Source: Diplolepis rosae
Taxonomy: Eukaryota > Arthropoda > Insecta > Hymenoptera > Diplolepididae
Assembly (NCBI GenBank): GCA_030998225.1
Contig: JAPYXD010000262.1
Location: forward strand, 1,054,001-1,118,000
DNA length: 64,000 nucleotides
Direction: 5' to 3'
In this document: in pieces, positions 36,801-47,439 of the stretch
Numbering within the stretch: position 1 is the first letter of the stretch
How the letters are laid out: every line of letters begins with the position of its first letter
Translations under genes and position numbers: made by a program
Notes under the pieces: generated by a model
Database searches by the model: none
What the model saw: the letters and a program-made list of their open reading frames with translations, nothing else
What the model was told of the DNA's origin: nothing

Positions 36801-39800
36801 ACACCGATTATGTGGAAAAAGAACAAACGATAACTGGAACGTATAAGGCGTCGTTATTGTACCAGTTGAGCGAAGAAATCAAGAAAAAACGTCTTCATTT
36901 GAAAAAGAAAGAGATCCTCTTCCATCAAGACAATGCACGGATGTACACCTGCGCACTTTCGATTGCCAAAATCAAAAACAGATCCCTATTTTGAGAACCT
37001 TCCGAAATTCTACTTTTTGGACGGCTTGAAGAAGTGTATAGAGTTGAAAGGAGATTATGTTGAAAAATAAAAAAAAATCTACACAAAATAATTTATTTTT
37101 CTACCTTTGTCTAAGGACTTATTGAACGATCCTAGTATCAATTTAATAATTTTGCCAATATTTATGCTTCCTTTGTTTTGTTGATTCCGAGAAAATTCAC
37201 TATTATATGTATACATTTTGGCAAAATATAACATTTATTCCAGAACCGATTATTTGACCGTTTACCGTACAAATAGATCTATTAAAATCTCACTACGTTT
37301 AGTGTTAATAATTTTTTTTAATTGAGTATCTTAGTTTAGTATTTACGAAGAATTTTTTCAGTGTAGGCTTGTTAAAAAGTGATATGCCAAAAAAAATATA
37401 TAAAGAAAAAAAATATCACTTTATAACACATGATGTGTTTATGCTCAGCATCGTTACACCGCATCACGTACAAAAAAGCTGGAAATTAGCAGGAAGTATA
37501 TAATTTAGAAACGACGTTTTCGAGGTTTTGCTGCGCCAATAAATTTTTAGTTTTCCCAACAAGTCTATTTGTTGGACCAACAAAACAGTTTGTTATTGTT
37601 TTTTGCTTGACGAAGCTTTTTGTAAGGAAAACTAAAATTTTGTTGGGATAGCAGAAAAAAGTTTGTCAGTTCTATATTTTTCCTCGTGCACTGTTATAGC
37701 TAAAGATAATACAATAGAAAATACAAAAAAAGCAATTTTTCATAGCGCCTCTTTTGAAAATCCGATTTTCGGTACCTGTAAAGCGGGACGAAACTGTGAT
37801 TTTCAACCCTAGGGGCGAAAATTTAAAGGTAGAGTTGCAAACCGCACTTTCGTCCCGCTTTACAGGTACCGAAAATCTAATTCTCAAAACAGTTGCTATG
37901 AAAAATAGTTTATGTGCCACCGGCGCGCAAACTCGTTTTTTCGCTACAGTTAACAGTAGCGCAATGTAGTACATTTCGCCAGAAAGGAATGAAATGTAAA
38001 AATTGAACTGCGCATGCGCACATAGCCATGAAACGAAGCTCAATCCTTCTTATTCTTCTTCGTACAGCGTTAGCATCTTACTGGCAAAGCCTTGTACATT
38101 TGAACTGCGCATGCGTCTACTAAAATCCATCACTACTACACAAGATCGATAAAATCAAAATGGCCGGGACTAGTCCGGACATATCAAGTGTAATGACTAG
38201 CGCCGCAAACAACTACAATACTAGTTTAGATTCCAGTGTACACATAAAAACTCGTATACGCACCGAAGTCACATAAAATAGAATACGTGCCAATGCACAC
38301 AATTCGGGTAATTCCGAGACTCGCGACAATGCTCGCAGGACTGATCGTGCTTCGGCTTTGCCTCGACTACGCCTTAGCTTCGATCTCCTGCGAGCATTGT
38401 CGCTCGTCCCGCAATGACCCTCATTCTGCGCCTGGGCACGTAATGTACTAATGCATTACTCGAAACAAAACACAGCGAATGCAACTCGTGTGACTGCAGC
38501 CCTCGCTTCGCTCGGGCAGCAAACTTCACACTCGTTTGCAATCACTATGTTTCGTCCCTTGTAATGCAATGTACTATTTCATTGGCAACATTAATGTTAG
38601 AATACGAAAATTACAAAATTTTCAAATATTTTTCAAGAAAAATAGTACAAAATAATATCTGCATATATGAAATAGAAATATACACTATACACTAAGCTCA
38701 CTTCGGAGGATCAGCCAAAGTTTGGCTATATGATGAATACTAATAAATTGAAACTATTTTCCCGAAAACAGCTAACTAGTGCGCTTTACTATTTTATCAA
38801 TTGCAATGTCTGGACATCATCTAATATAATTATAAAAAGTATGGACAAAATAAAAATATAAACGTCTAGCAGTCCCCTTGTACACTGAGAGAAGTCAACA
38901 TAGTAATTATAACAAATACTTCTAAATAATTGCTTTTAGTAGAAGCTACTGAAAATTTGATTAGTTTAACTAAGATCACTGAGAAAAAAATGCTATTGAA
39001 TCAAAAACATTTCTTTCCAAAAGCATGTATACTATGAATTCATAAAAATATACTACAAGAACCAATAAATATGTTACTAATTCTATAGCATATTGATTTG
39101 AATCCGTGATATACAGTAAAACCCCGTTTATCGCAACACCCGTTTATCGCAACTCCCGTTTATTGCAACTTGTCTCTCCCGTTGATCGCAATAAACCCTA
39201 CCATTTTTTTCGCCCTCCTATTAGTAGAAGGAGTGGTCACGTGATTCTTAAGGATAGGCGGGAATACCCCTCACTTTTAAATTTTTCATGCATATATTTA
39301 TATGAATTTCCGTTTATTAGGGAGATACGAAATTATTTGTTGCCATTAATTTATTAAAAGGGTTTTATTACATTTTTTTAATCGTCTTTGGAATCCGTAC
39401 TTATTTTCAGAGGTACATTTTTTTTCTCATGAAATGCATAAATGTTTTCGAAATTCTTTACTTAGTAATTCTTTCCAAATTATCGTTTATTTATATATTG
39501 CTACATATTTGTGTTTTATATGTAACAGAAAAAATATATAAATTTTTCACATTTCAATGTATATTATTATGACAAATTATAGCATGAATAACTATATAAA
39601 ATAATATAGAGAATACTATATTATAAAAAGTTTCTTTTTTCTATATTGAAAAAAAATGCACACATTTTGTTAAGAAGATTTATTCTAACTTTACAATAAT
39701 GTCCAAAATTTCAAAAAGTAAAGTAATTAAAATTTATTGTTTGTACTAATAGTTTACGTACCATCATTCGGTTCCACGTTTTTACTTATTTATAATTGCA

Positions 39801-42800
39801 CGTATAATGGCAATAAAAAAACGCATTCGAGGTTATTGAAACACGACTGTAAACAGTGATAAACAGCGAAAGCGCGTGAAACTACTCGTTTAGGCGCATG
39901 TGCTGACAATCAGTTGTTCAAGCTGGTAGCGAAGGAGTGGGAGCCCCTCCGTTTTTGCGATAAACGGGAGGCATTTGATTGGAAGGTGTTGCGATAAACG
40001 GGGTTTTACTGTACATGCTTTTGAAAAGAAATGCTATTGATTCAATAGCATTTTTTTCTTAGTGTAGTGTTGTTAAGGTAGTACGAGCAGGGCACCGGGT
40101 GGGTATAGACCACTGCGGGCGCGCGGTAAAGAGGTGAGGTTGATCACGTGACCCCAGCTGTACGTATGGCAACCAAAGCCAGCTAATTTTTCTAAAAAGC
40201 TGACCTTTTTTTCAAATAGCTTTTTAATAAGTCCGCGACTACGGTTTTTTTTTTTAAATTTCTTCGTTAAGGTCTTAGCTTTAAATTAAATAGTTTTTTT
40301 TCATTTTCATCGACAAATTTGGGCGAAAATTATTAAAACATTTCATCTATCCACCACTTTGCCATAAAACCAATGTTTAATATGCTGACTTTTGAAGTCG
40401 ATTATTTGTTTAAACAATCGGTCAACCCCCCTCAAATTTTCAGAATTTGTTTAGTCGTATTTGAACTTTACATAAAATAAAAATCAAGTCTTTTGTTCGA
40501 AAATGCTACCGTGCTCGTACTACCTTAAAATAGCCAATTTGTTATACATATATAAACTAACCACACCATTTCAGTTAAACTAATCAAATTTTTAGTAGAT
40601 TTCACTCAAATCAACTAGTTGGGACGTATCAGTTTAAATTACCCTGCAAATCTCTCACAATGTAAGCTCTATACTTGATGAAGAGCCGTGTTTCACACGC
40701 GTTACAGAAAGACACGCGATTTCTCTCCCCAGGAAAAAAGAAACGATTGAACGAGTGCTTTAGTTTAATTGGTTTCTTTTAAGAATGCGGATTGGGCGAT
40801 CTTCTTATGAATCGAAATGATACGTTTGAATCGGACCTCAAAATTTAAATCATTTTAATTGGCCAACTCCATTTCAGGAAATCGTAAATCGGCAGACTCC
40901 GATTGAGCGAAGTTTTTGAGGTTATTTTAACATATTTCACACAAAATTTAAAAATTGTAAATCAGCAAGGGAGTAAAACAAATTATATACCGGAGTGTCA
41001 TATTCTGTTATAAATTTCCATTTGGAAAAAATATGACATATCCGTAAAATACATGGTTAATAAATAAATAAAAAGTTTTAATTCAAAATCGCAGTGAATC
41101 GGTCGCTATCGGAAATGGCCATTTAAGATTGCGGATTCACTCAATTGAGTGAATTCGTTAAAACGGATCCACTGCAACTTCCGACCGATTCAAATTTTCT
41201 AACTCGCCAATCGGTTCTTTGTTCCTGGGTCGGTGGCACTGGATTCACATAAAAGATTCGATGCCACAATTGCGACATGGATGTCGACAGCCTGTTACTG
41301 TTTTCATCTTTAATAGAAAACATTCATAAATAATTAGGTATGGTTAAATGAAATGAAATTAAATTATTTGCTGCAAAAAAAGTTGAAAATATTGCTAGTT
41401 TAGACGAAAATTTTGCAAAATATTATAGATAAAATATATATTTTATTTTATTAAAATACCCCGAAATTCTCAAATTTTTTTTTCCTCATTTTTCTTCCAG
41501 TGCCAAGCATAAGTTTGGGTGAGTGGAACACGTGGAGACGTAAGAGTATCTCTTGCACATGATCTGTGTGTCCATGCATTTTCTAAAGAGACATTCTTGT
41601 ATCTCAGTCTCCCCATGTTTTACTTATCCGCACTTATGCTTTTTCTCTAATAGGATTGCATATCGACTTTTAGGTGGATGAAGGTATTATTCTGTTTCGG
41701 AATCAATGTTTCGCTAGAAAAAGCAGCCAATGAGTGTTTACTGCCTGACGAAAGCACACCCTGCTGAAAAAGGTGGATATACAGAGAGAAATTTTAGGTT
41801 TCACTGACCAAAGTTTTTTTGTTAAAATCGTCTTTACAAAAATGTTAAAGTTCTCATGACAACCATGGTAGTGGCTGTCATACATTGGAAAAGTGTTTAC
41901 TTCAACTGCAAGGAACGTTACTGAGACCACGATTCTGGTACTTGAAATACCATAGCGCTGCGGTTACAGGAACCAAAGTCCATCGTAAAGCCGCGCATAG
42001 AGTTTAGTTAAAATGACTAAGTCTACGGACAGTAAAATACCCAGCCAAAATTATTTTTGAGGTTATAGGTATGGTTCTCTTAGTTATCAAAATACAAATT
42101 CAATTTGATGAGAAAAAATAAAGTTTCACCGAAAAGATCTAAGAAAAATAATCCGGTATAATGATATTTATGATAACTTTCGTCGATTAAGTTAAAAAAT
42201 TGTCACTTTTTTCATCACCATAAACTTCTTTTGACTGACTATAGTTTTGACAAAATACGACGAGACAGCAAAATTGGAACGCATTGCATTGTCCCCGAAC
42301 AAAATCGTTTATCATTTAGAAAGAATTGTCAAACTATATTTATAATAGAATTATTTACCTGATAATGCTTGACACGGTGAAATATAGTCCAGGAATCGAG
42401 AACGAGAATTGGCGGGATTCAACTTAGGCTGCATATCTTTCAATGAAAGTTATACTTGATTTGTCTAGCGCAACAGCGAACGCTGCGGTTGTAGTAACCA
42501 AAGGAGCTTGGCAGTACACATAAAGAAAATGTATGTGTACTAACCGTTGGGGTACGTATAAAGCTCATTCTAATCATCAACTTTGGTCACAACAACCGAA
42601 TACACAAAAAAGTCCAAATTACTGTCATGATAACTATAAAAGTAGTAGCTTCTCTCAACTTTTTTGGTCAAGGCAACTATTGTACAAAAAATTTATGTGC
42701 TATGTGCACAGGAACCAAAGCCGATTTCTCTCAGTGTAGGATTAAATAGAAAAAAATTTTAATAAATTTTAACCCGTTTTTTGTCCCACAAGTGGAAAGG

Positions 42801-45800
42801 ATTTTCCTTATATTTCTATTGTTGAAAAATTTGGATAGGATTTGATAGAAAAAATATCAATATGTTTAAATCCTTTTTTATCCCAAAAGTAAGAAGGAAT
42901 TTATTTATATTTCTATTGCTGAAAAAATATGATACATTATATTCTATAATAATTCATAGAAATCCTGAGATGATAAGATTTAATAGAGATGGGTTTTATA
43001 AAGGATGATAGAAAAGTATAAGTCTTGCTATTAAGTGAAAGTTGATGAAAAATTTCACGTGAAAGAAAAATTGGATTTCATACAAAGCATGTGCGGATAA
43101 AATTTAATACACTTTCAATACAATTTACTGATAGAATTTGCTTGAATTTTCAAAGCAGTACCATCATTATATCGCTCATAGCACATTAGGCGGAAAGTGC
43201 ATATAATTAAGTAGATGAGATTAGGTTTGAACCCCCCACCCCCCTAGCGCTATAAATTTTATTTTAATATGAGTATTGTAACCATAGTAAATGTGTGCCA
43301 TTCATAAAATTAATATGAGTATTAATGTATTCTTGAATGGAACCCCTACCCCCGTTAGGGTATGTAGTGGTGTGTTTTTAAATGTTCGAAAAATGAGTTA
43401 TTCCATTAAGTGCCGTTCAGGTCAGGTGAGTCTGTTTTTGCCTCTCAACCTTACAATCACTCCCGTGCAACGACACCACTTTTTTTTTCACCTTCCGAAA
43501 ATTGAATTAATCTAGGAGGTGATGTGCCGATCAGGTAAGCCTGTTTTCGTCTTACTATGTATTAAAGAAACTGTACGAATAATTGATAATTTGATACTGC
43601 TCACAATTATAAAAGAGATACATCTTTTTAAATATAATACAACAAAAATTTTAAATATCATGGAAGCAAGTATTAGTTCTGAAAAATGTGTATTTTTTAT
43701 TATCCTGTAGATTTTTTTTACAGAAAAGCAAAGTGTTATTTTAACCCTGAATCTGGTGTTAAATTAACCCGCAAAATATTTTATCCAACACGTGTTTTTT
43801 AACACTACACGGAAGGAAATTTGATGGCTAAATGTATTATGTTTCATGAGAAGAAGTATCATTTTAGAGAGTAAACTAAAACTATTGGAAAAAGTTGTGA
43901 AAAAATTCCATCATAATGGTAAAGCTTATTATGTCAATCATTACTCGCTGTCTGTCTGAAATTTGAGTCTAATAATGAGATATAATAGCAGCATTCATAT
44001 CATTTTACCGAATCTTCTGATGTAAATATACGTCATCGTATAGTCAACGGCAGAGTTTTGGAATCAGCGCGTCTTTGAAAATGGAAACATTGAGGCAAAT
44101 TTTTACCATCTATGATGTGTACGTATCACTTTCGAGCATTCTCATATTTCGACTATAGTTGGGCTTAGAAAGTCAAATCAATAAAAGTCGATTTTATCAT
44201 CTCCGATGCTAATAATTCCAAATTGAAGAAAGTAACATTTTTTTCATTACATCATTTCGTAGTGCCACTGTTGATCTTCATTGCTGCTTGTAGACTCCCT
44301 TCATTTATTTGTCAAGTGGCAAACATTTTAGCCGAATAAAACTTACCTAAATGGGTTTGACCGAGGGGAAATTGAACGTACGATCTATGGCTTTTAACTA
44401 ACCTATACGTCCTACAACTAACGCACTAGACTACACTGGCAATTGAGGTTCGAAATTTTGGAATTTTTATTAGAAGACTGCTTTGCTAGAACGTTTTTAA
44501 GGTGGCTTCGGCGTTTGGTGTCGTATGAAGTGAGGGGCACCGTGGGGGCACGTGTTACATGAATGCTCATTGCTACTTATTTTTTTAATAATCATATGTA
44601 TTATAGTAACATCTGAGTAGAAGGGTAAGAAGTCGCGGAAATGTCCCCAGAAAAAAGCGATAGTAAAAATTTATTAGTTTCACCTTGAGGCGATTTTTAT
44701 ATTCTGTACTTTTCTCGCAATTTTCTCTTGATTGAATTCGTCAACCCTTTGTTTTTATAATACTAATAGATTCCTCGAAATCGAAAGTATTGTATATATT
44801 TGATTTATGGGGACTTGTGATTTTGTTCCGGAGTTTCGCCGATTTTGACGAGGAATCCCATAAGACTACGTGTATTTCTTTTTTCCAAATGAATCTAGCA
44901 TATTTTATTAAGATAATCTCTAAGTTTCAGAGCAGTCTGTAATTTTTTTCAAAACCGCCGAAGCCACCTTGAGCAGGAGAAAAAGTACCATCTACAATTC
45001 CAACGTTTGAACTCTCATGGGAACTTTTCGAACGTTACGATTATAATATTCCGTAATTGCGTGAAAGTAATATTTCAACCTATGGAATGTCTTATAATGT
45101 AAACGCGAAAGATATGCATACACATCTTTAAAGGTATATTTTGTCCAAAAAAAAGTTGGCATATGAATTTTTGGTGATATTTCCCGAAACATGTTATATT
45201 AAGTAGCATATTTTTGGGACTAACTGGCAGAAATTCCTAATGGTTCTGGTTTACCGTAAAAAATGGTATATTCAACCATCAAATTTCTATCCGCGTAGAA
45301 TTGGTGTAGCAACACCTTAGCAACATGTAAAAATTTCATCTGGTCCAACACTGTCGGTAATATACTCTGTAAATTTACTGAAATTCCTTATTTTTATCAA
45401 AATTTTTGTGTATCATCATGCATTTTTAAGACATAATAGACCTGTCTCAATAAGTTTTGATTCATTTCCCAAAATTTTAAGACGATATTTCAATCTCCGT
45501 AGAAATGTAGTCACAGAGCTGTAATCGTCGATAACACTTTACTTTTATATTTAAAAATATAAAAAAAAGCAGAATTTTTACTAAAACAAAGTTAACAGAC
45601 ATTCTTTATTATCTTGTGATACATTTACCAAATTTTGAGCAAGATATGTTATAAATAAAAAAAGTTATAATATCTTGCATGGTTGGATTAACATATAATT
45701 TTTTGTCACATGACCTGCTTAGCCCATAGCATTAATAATTAGGATATTTTGAGTATATTTTTATTAACTACTTTTAATTTTAACCTTTTCATAAATTCCT

Positions 45801-47434
45801 TTTAAAAAATTTGAGTTTTAAGGCGATAAATATTATTCAGTACTTAATTGATTAAAAATTTTAATACACCCACAAAATAATATAAAATCCTATTTTTCAA
45901 ACTGTATTTTTCCATGACATTTTAAAACTTTTCATTATTTTCACTTACATTATGTTTCAATAAAATAATTCCCTTTTATATTTATAAATGGTGTTGACTT
46001 ATTTATAATACAATACTTCGTGGATTTGTTTCATTTTTTGGAAGCTAAAAAAACACACTACTACTCACATCTACACGTTTATTGAAGGGGGCTGCTTGCA
46101 ATGCATTGAATAAAGTGCAGATTTAATTAATAACCTGATACTATTTATAAGTATAAAATTATTACATTATTTCTTAAACATAATGAAAGCAACAATAATG
46201 AAGGGGCTGGATGCAATAACCACTTTTTTGATGTAAGGTACCGATTACTTCTTTCTCCCTGTTCATCTAATTCACATGCCTCTGCCGACTACTTATTTTC
46301 GTAAACTTTTGTATTGAATTGAAAATAAACCTAATTTGTTCAAATTTTATAACAGTTGTATGTATATCCCTTCGAATTTTTTGTTATTCCTAAGTTAGGA
46401 TCTTTGGATCCTACCTTAAAATGTAACAAGAGCATCTAATGTATTGAGAAGATGTATTGAATATAAACAATTTTCTACTGAAAGTATTGAAGTTAAACTG
46501 CTAATATTTGTAAACAGTATTAAATTAATCATTATTTTTACAGTTTCTTCAATGCATTGTAAGGAAAACGAAAATGTTTTATAGTCTTGGATATAAGCCA
46601 TTACTAAACAAAGTATTGCATATATTCTGAAACTTTCTATGATTATTTTAAGCCTTTTTAAATTTTTGCTGAAAGTTCTGTAATTTTTCAAGAAATTTTC
46701 AGAATGTATACAAAACTTTGTTAAGTAATATCAAAGACAATGAAACAGTTATGTAAAATGTATAGAACTTATTTTTTCTATCAATGTTGCGACCATAGAA
46801 TATTATGAATACTCTATTATTTAATTTTTAAAATCCCGTGATCACACTGCACAGCCGTATCTCCCACATCTAGTTTTTTTAGTAAAACGCGAATATTATA
46901 ATAAAATATCTTCACTTAACAGAATGGGAGAGTGAAATAGACGAGTTTCTGCCTGCAGTAACGGAGGACAATATGCAAGTGTTGAAACGTGCTGGAGACT
47001 CTGGAGATCATTCTCCTACTTGGCCTAGTGTAGTAACTGAAATTCAAAATAGTAAGAATCTAGTTAAACGTTAGGTTCATTTTATATTTTACTTTTATAT
47101 CATATTTTATACCATTTTTTTATTAGATTAATATAATAATTCTTATTTGCTTTCAGATATTTTCAATGATGACGATCTTGTAGGGCTTAAAATGCCGTCT
47201 CACGAAGAAGGCAGTACTGATGGATTAGAGCTTTCAGAGTTAGAGCTCAGTGCAAGCGAAACTGATATTGATGGTATCAAGTTTCAAAGCAGTCACTTTG
47301 AAAAATGTTCATCTTCTGAAGAGGAAGTAGAACTAGATGCAACGTCGAAAACTTTATTAAATCACAGTCGTGATAGCGATAGTGATTTTGAAATAATCGA
47401 CAGTCAGGAAATAGTAAATTGTAAAGATGTTTGA
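24813..47434 (+). CDS. RETREG: Reticulophagy regulator (RETREG/FAM134 family) ER-phagy receptor
   Basis: Six exons: 24813-25060, 27144-27266, 28801-28897, 34572-34722, 46923-47051 and 47157-47434 (stop TGA), with matching phases, giving 341 residues. The reticulon-homology region has two hydrophobic hairpins: about residues 64-107 (ILLWKNLVNSISVLILFNIL then AIVVLEIRGFTAASSAALVI) and 157-197 (FCTAVCTVSLGLWLIGRSIN then SVLLAYALCMSILIGPVFLL), separated by a lysine-rich amphipathic linker. PGLFC before the second hairpin and WESEIDEFLPAVTEDN after it match the family. The acidic C-terminus ends with SDSDFEIIDSQE, an LC3-interacting motif (core F327-E-I-I330) in the same position as in mammalian FAM134 proteins. 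The family curves ER membrane and recruits Atg8. It is shorter than mammalian members (about 460-540). Introns reach 12 kb and contain many transposons. Confidence 0.9.
25788..25912. repeat. Palindromic MITE fragment (CACGGGGAGACATAAGAG family)
   Basis: GTAAAAACACGGGGAGACAT and a hairpin of GATCATCTGTTGTCTGTTC with GAACAGACAACATACGATC. Relatives lie at 26606-26763, 41507-41651 and 56271-56385. Confidence 0.5.
26416..26578. mobile_element. 163-bp palindromic MITE with TA duplication
   Basis: Ends CAGAGTGGCCACGAGTGAGT and, inverted, CAGAGTGGATATGAGTGAGT, both followed by TGCAGAAT, with TA flanks at 26414-26415 and 26579-26580. Same family as 58375-58500, with a solo end at about 25150-25172. 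Confidence 0.8.
26606..26763. repeat. Palindromic MITE (TATAGGGAAA ends)
   Basis: The left end TATAGGGAAAATATAAGTG and GAAACACGGGGAGG face AGTGTGAGTGAAAG-type sequence and AAGCTTTCCCTATA on the right. It lies directly beside the 26416 element. Confidence 0.6.
27559..27642. repeat. GC-rich hairpin in RETREG intron 2
   Basis: CTGATGTATTCAG and CTGAATACATCGG face each other around a GC-rich core with GCGCGCC words. No function recognised; it may be part of a decayed element spanning about 27530-27665. Confidence 0.4.
29226..29281. repeat. Short inverted repeat
   Basis: CACGTGACCTACTTAATG faces CATGAAGTAGGCCACGAG about 20 bp later. A possible decayed MITE core; outer arms at about 28968 and 29130 (TTACAGGTGTGT / ACACACCTGTAA) may belong to the same element. 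Confidence 0.45.
29769..29950. repeat. 182-bp palindromic MITE
   Basis: Arms of about 85 bp are nearly perfect complements: AACATTACAAATTTGAAAAA, TGTCTGTCCTTGAAGTCTGT and ACGCGCATCTATTCTAAGTA all recur inverted. Confidence 0.85.
30312..32818. mobile_element. Composite insertion of direct and inverted repeats with 12-bp target duplication; Penelope-like
   Basis: ATTAACGGTAGA occurs at 30300-30311 and 32819-32830 and brackets the whole block. Inside, a unit of about 480 bp (X+P) is repeated directly at 30312-30797 and 31372-31848. A second unit (Q) precedes it at 31143-31371. X and Q follow inverted (31849-32100), then Q and X direct (32114-32412), then P inverted (32413-32818). Body sequence at 30797-31142 has only broken frames. 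Direct LTR-like copies plus inverted partial copies in one insertion are characteristic of Penelope-like retroelements. The repeat contains, on the minus strand, CTGAAGAGGGCC...GGCCGAAAC, resembling the hammerhead-type motifs of that group. No RT or GIY-YIG domain survives, so the class is inferred. Confidence 0.65.
31442..32820. repeat. Long palindrome with arms of about 660 bp inside the composite insertion
   Basis: The left arm 31442-32100 (P, X inverted, Q inverted) is the reverse complement of about 32161-32820, around a spacer of about 60 bp. Copies differ by isolated bases only (for example TATATTGACCC against TATACTGACCC), so the arms are recent or homogenised. Confidence 0.85.
32831..34280. 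other. Intronic stretch without a recognised gene
   Basis: RETREG intron 3. It contains small open frames without domain signatures. A word GTGGACGAAGGCATTTTTATT at about 33909 recurs in part at about 31025 and 41672, suggesting decayed repeats. Confidence 0.4.
34285..34385 (-). repeat. tRNA-derived SINE-like segment
   Basis: On the minus strand GGCTCGAATCCCGGCAC resembles a pol III B box with the tRNA acceptor side, and TAGTCGAAGTG upstream resembles an A box. The intervening sequence does not fold as a tRNA, so a SINE remnant is more likely than a tRNA gene. Confidence 0.4.
34918..35307. repeat. Palindromic MITE with AGATTTTTTTCTCCGTG end
   Basis: The left end AAAATCTAGCTATACTAGC faces CTATAATAGCTAGATTTTTT on the right, followed by CTCCGTG. 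A relative lies at about 51150-51561, with CTATTATAGTCAGATTTTTT near its end. Confidence 0.6.
36344..37135 (+). pseudogene. Internally deleted mariner transposon
   Basis: Inverted repeats CGAGGGTCGTTCCATAAGTC and, inverted, CTAGGATCGTTCAATAAGTC, with TA on both sides (36342-36343, 37136-37137). Remaining transposase reads SARWVPRFLSEQNKR in one frame (the mariner WVPR motif) and, after a frameshift, KVMATVFWDARRISHTDY, EKEQTITGTYKASLL and KEILFHQDNARMYT in another; the last holds the catalytic-region HQDNA motif. At 792 bp against about 1.3 kb for a full mariner, with frameshifts, it cannot transpose on its own. It lies in RETREG intron 4. Confidence 0.92.
37376..37428. repeat. Small hairpin
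   Basis: AAAAAGTGATAT faces ATATCACTTT around an A-rich loop. Too short to assign. Confidence 0.35.
37736..37906. repeat. 171-bp palindromic MITE
   Basis: ATTTTTCATAGCG and TTTTCGGTACCTGTAAAGCG on the left recur inverted on the right (CGCTTTACAGGTACCGAAAA, CTATGAAAAAT). The antisense ORF over it is a by-product. Confidence 0.8.
38323..38402. repeat. GC-rich hairpin
   Basis: GCGACAATGCTCGCAGGA and its exact complement flank a core of CTTCGGCTTTGCCTCG words. It lies in a GC-rich patch (about 38000-38560) with other CG-rich repeats; no gene seen. Confidence 0.55.
39114..40011. mobile_element. 898-bp pogo/Tigger-like DNA element
   Basis: The 27-bp terminal inverted repeats are identical; each begins CAGTAAAACCCCGTTTATCG and continues CAACACC. 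TA flanks both sides (39112-39113, 40012-40013). Subterminal CCCGTTTATCGCAA words repeat several times, probable transposase-binding sites. No transposase ORF, so it is non-autonomous. TIR type and TA target fit the pogo branch of Tc1/mariner. Confidence 0.85.
40077..40524. mobile_element. 448-bp piggyBac-like MITE at TTAA
   Basis: The 13-bp inverted ends GGTAGTACGAGCA are flanked by TTAA on both sides (40073-40076, 40525-40528), the hallmark of piggyBac-type insertion. No ORF. Confidence 0.75.
40728..41229. repeat. Inverted-repeat element with CCCAGGAA ends
   Basis: CCCAGGAAAAAAGAAACGAT at the left faces AATCGGTTCTTTGTTCCTGG at the right. A solo end, ATCGTTTCTCTTTTCCTGGG, occurs at about 49926-49945. 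Confidence 0.6.
41507..41651. repeat. Palindromic MITE (CACGGGGAGACATAAGAG family)
   Basis: AAGCATAAGTTTGGGTGAGTG and GTGGAGACGTAAGAGTATCT face AGTCTCCCCATG and CGCACTTATGCTTTTTCTCT. Confidence 0.5.
41774..42735. repeat. Probable decayed inverted-repeat elements
   Basis: Short fragments around ACCAAAG and GAGAGAAAT recur inverted across the region (TACAGAGAGAAATTTTAG on the left; GATTTCTCTCAGTGTAGG on the right), with several TGTAGTAACCAAAG-like words inside. Boundaries are uncertain and no gene is seen. Confidence 0.3.
44340..44440 (-). repeat. tRNA-derived SINE remnant
   Basis: On the minus strand TAGTCTAGTGCGTTAGTTG matches a pol III A box layout, and about 50 bp on GTACGTTCAATTTCCC resembles a B box. 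It does not fold into a complete tRNA. Confidence 0.45.
44501..44968. mobile_element. 468-bp piggyBac-like MITE
   Basis: Ends GGTGGCTTCGGCG and CGCCGAAGCCACC are exact complements. TTAA precedes the left end (44497-44500) and TTGA, one substitution away, follows the right. Confidence 0.65.
45300..46920. other. AT-rich part of RETREG intron 4
   Basis: Open frames here are short and lack domain signatures. No strong inverted repeat seen. Confidence 0.5.
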
Positions 47435-47439
47435 TGGTT

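Larger units (their letters stand above)
38885..40680. mobile_element. Outer element of a multi-level transposon nest
   Basis: AAATTTGATTAGTTTAACTAAG at about 38955 faces CAGTTAAACTAATCAAATTT at about 40572. Between these arms lies a second inverted pair (CACTGAGAAAAAAATGCTAT at 38977 and its complement ending at about 40065). Inside that is the pogo-like element 39114-40011. A TTAA element (40077-40524) occupies the right side. Confidence 0.55.
43805..45298. mobile_element. About 1.5-kb inverted-repeat element hosting a SINE and a TTAA element
   Basis: CTACACGGAAGGAAATTTGA at the left and, inverted, CTACGCGGATAGAAATTTGA at the right, both continuing TGGYT. No ORF of note. The tRNA-like segment at 44340-44440 and the element at 44501-44968 lie inside it. 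Confidence 0.55.

Noticed and set aside
37672..38043. 123-residue minus-strand ORF
   Set aside because: Open frame created by a palindromic MITE; the plus-strand ORF over the same place is its mirror.
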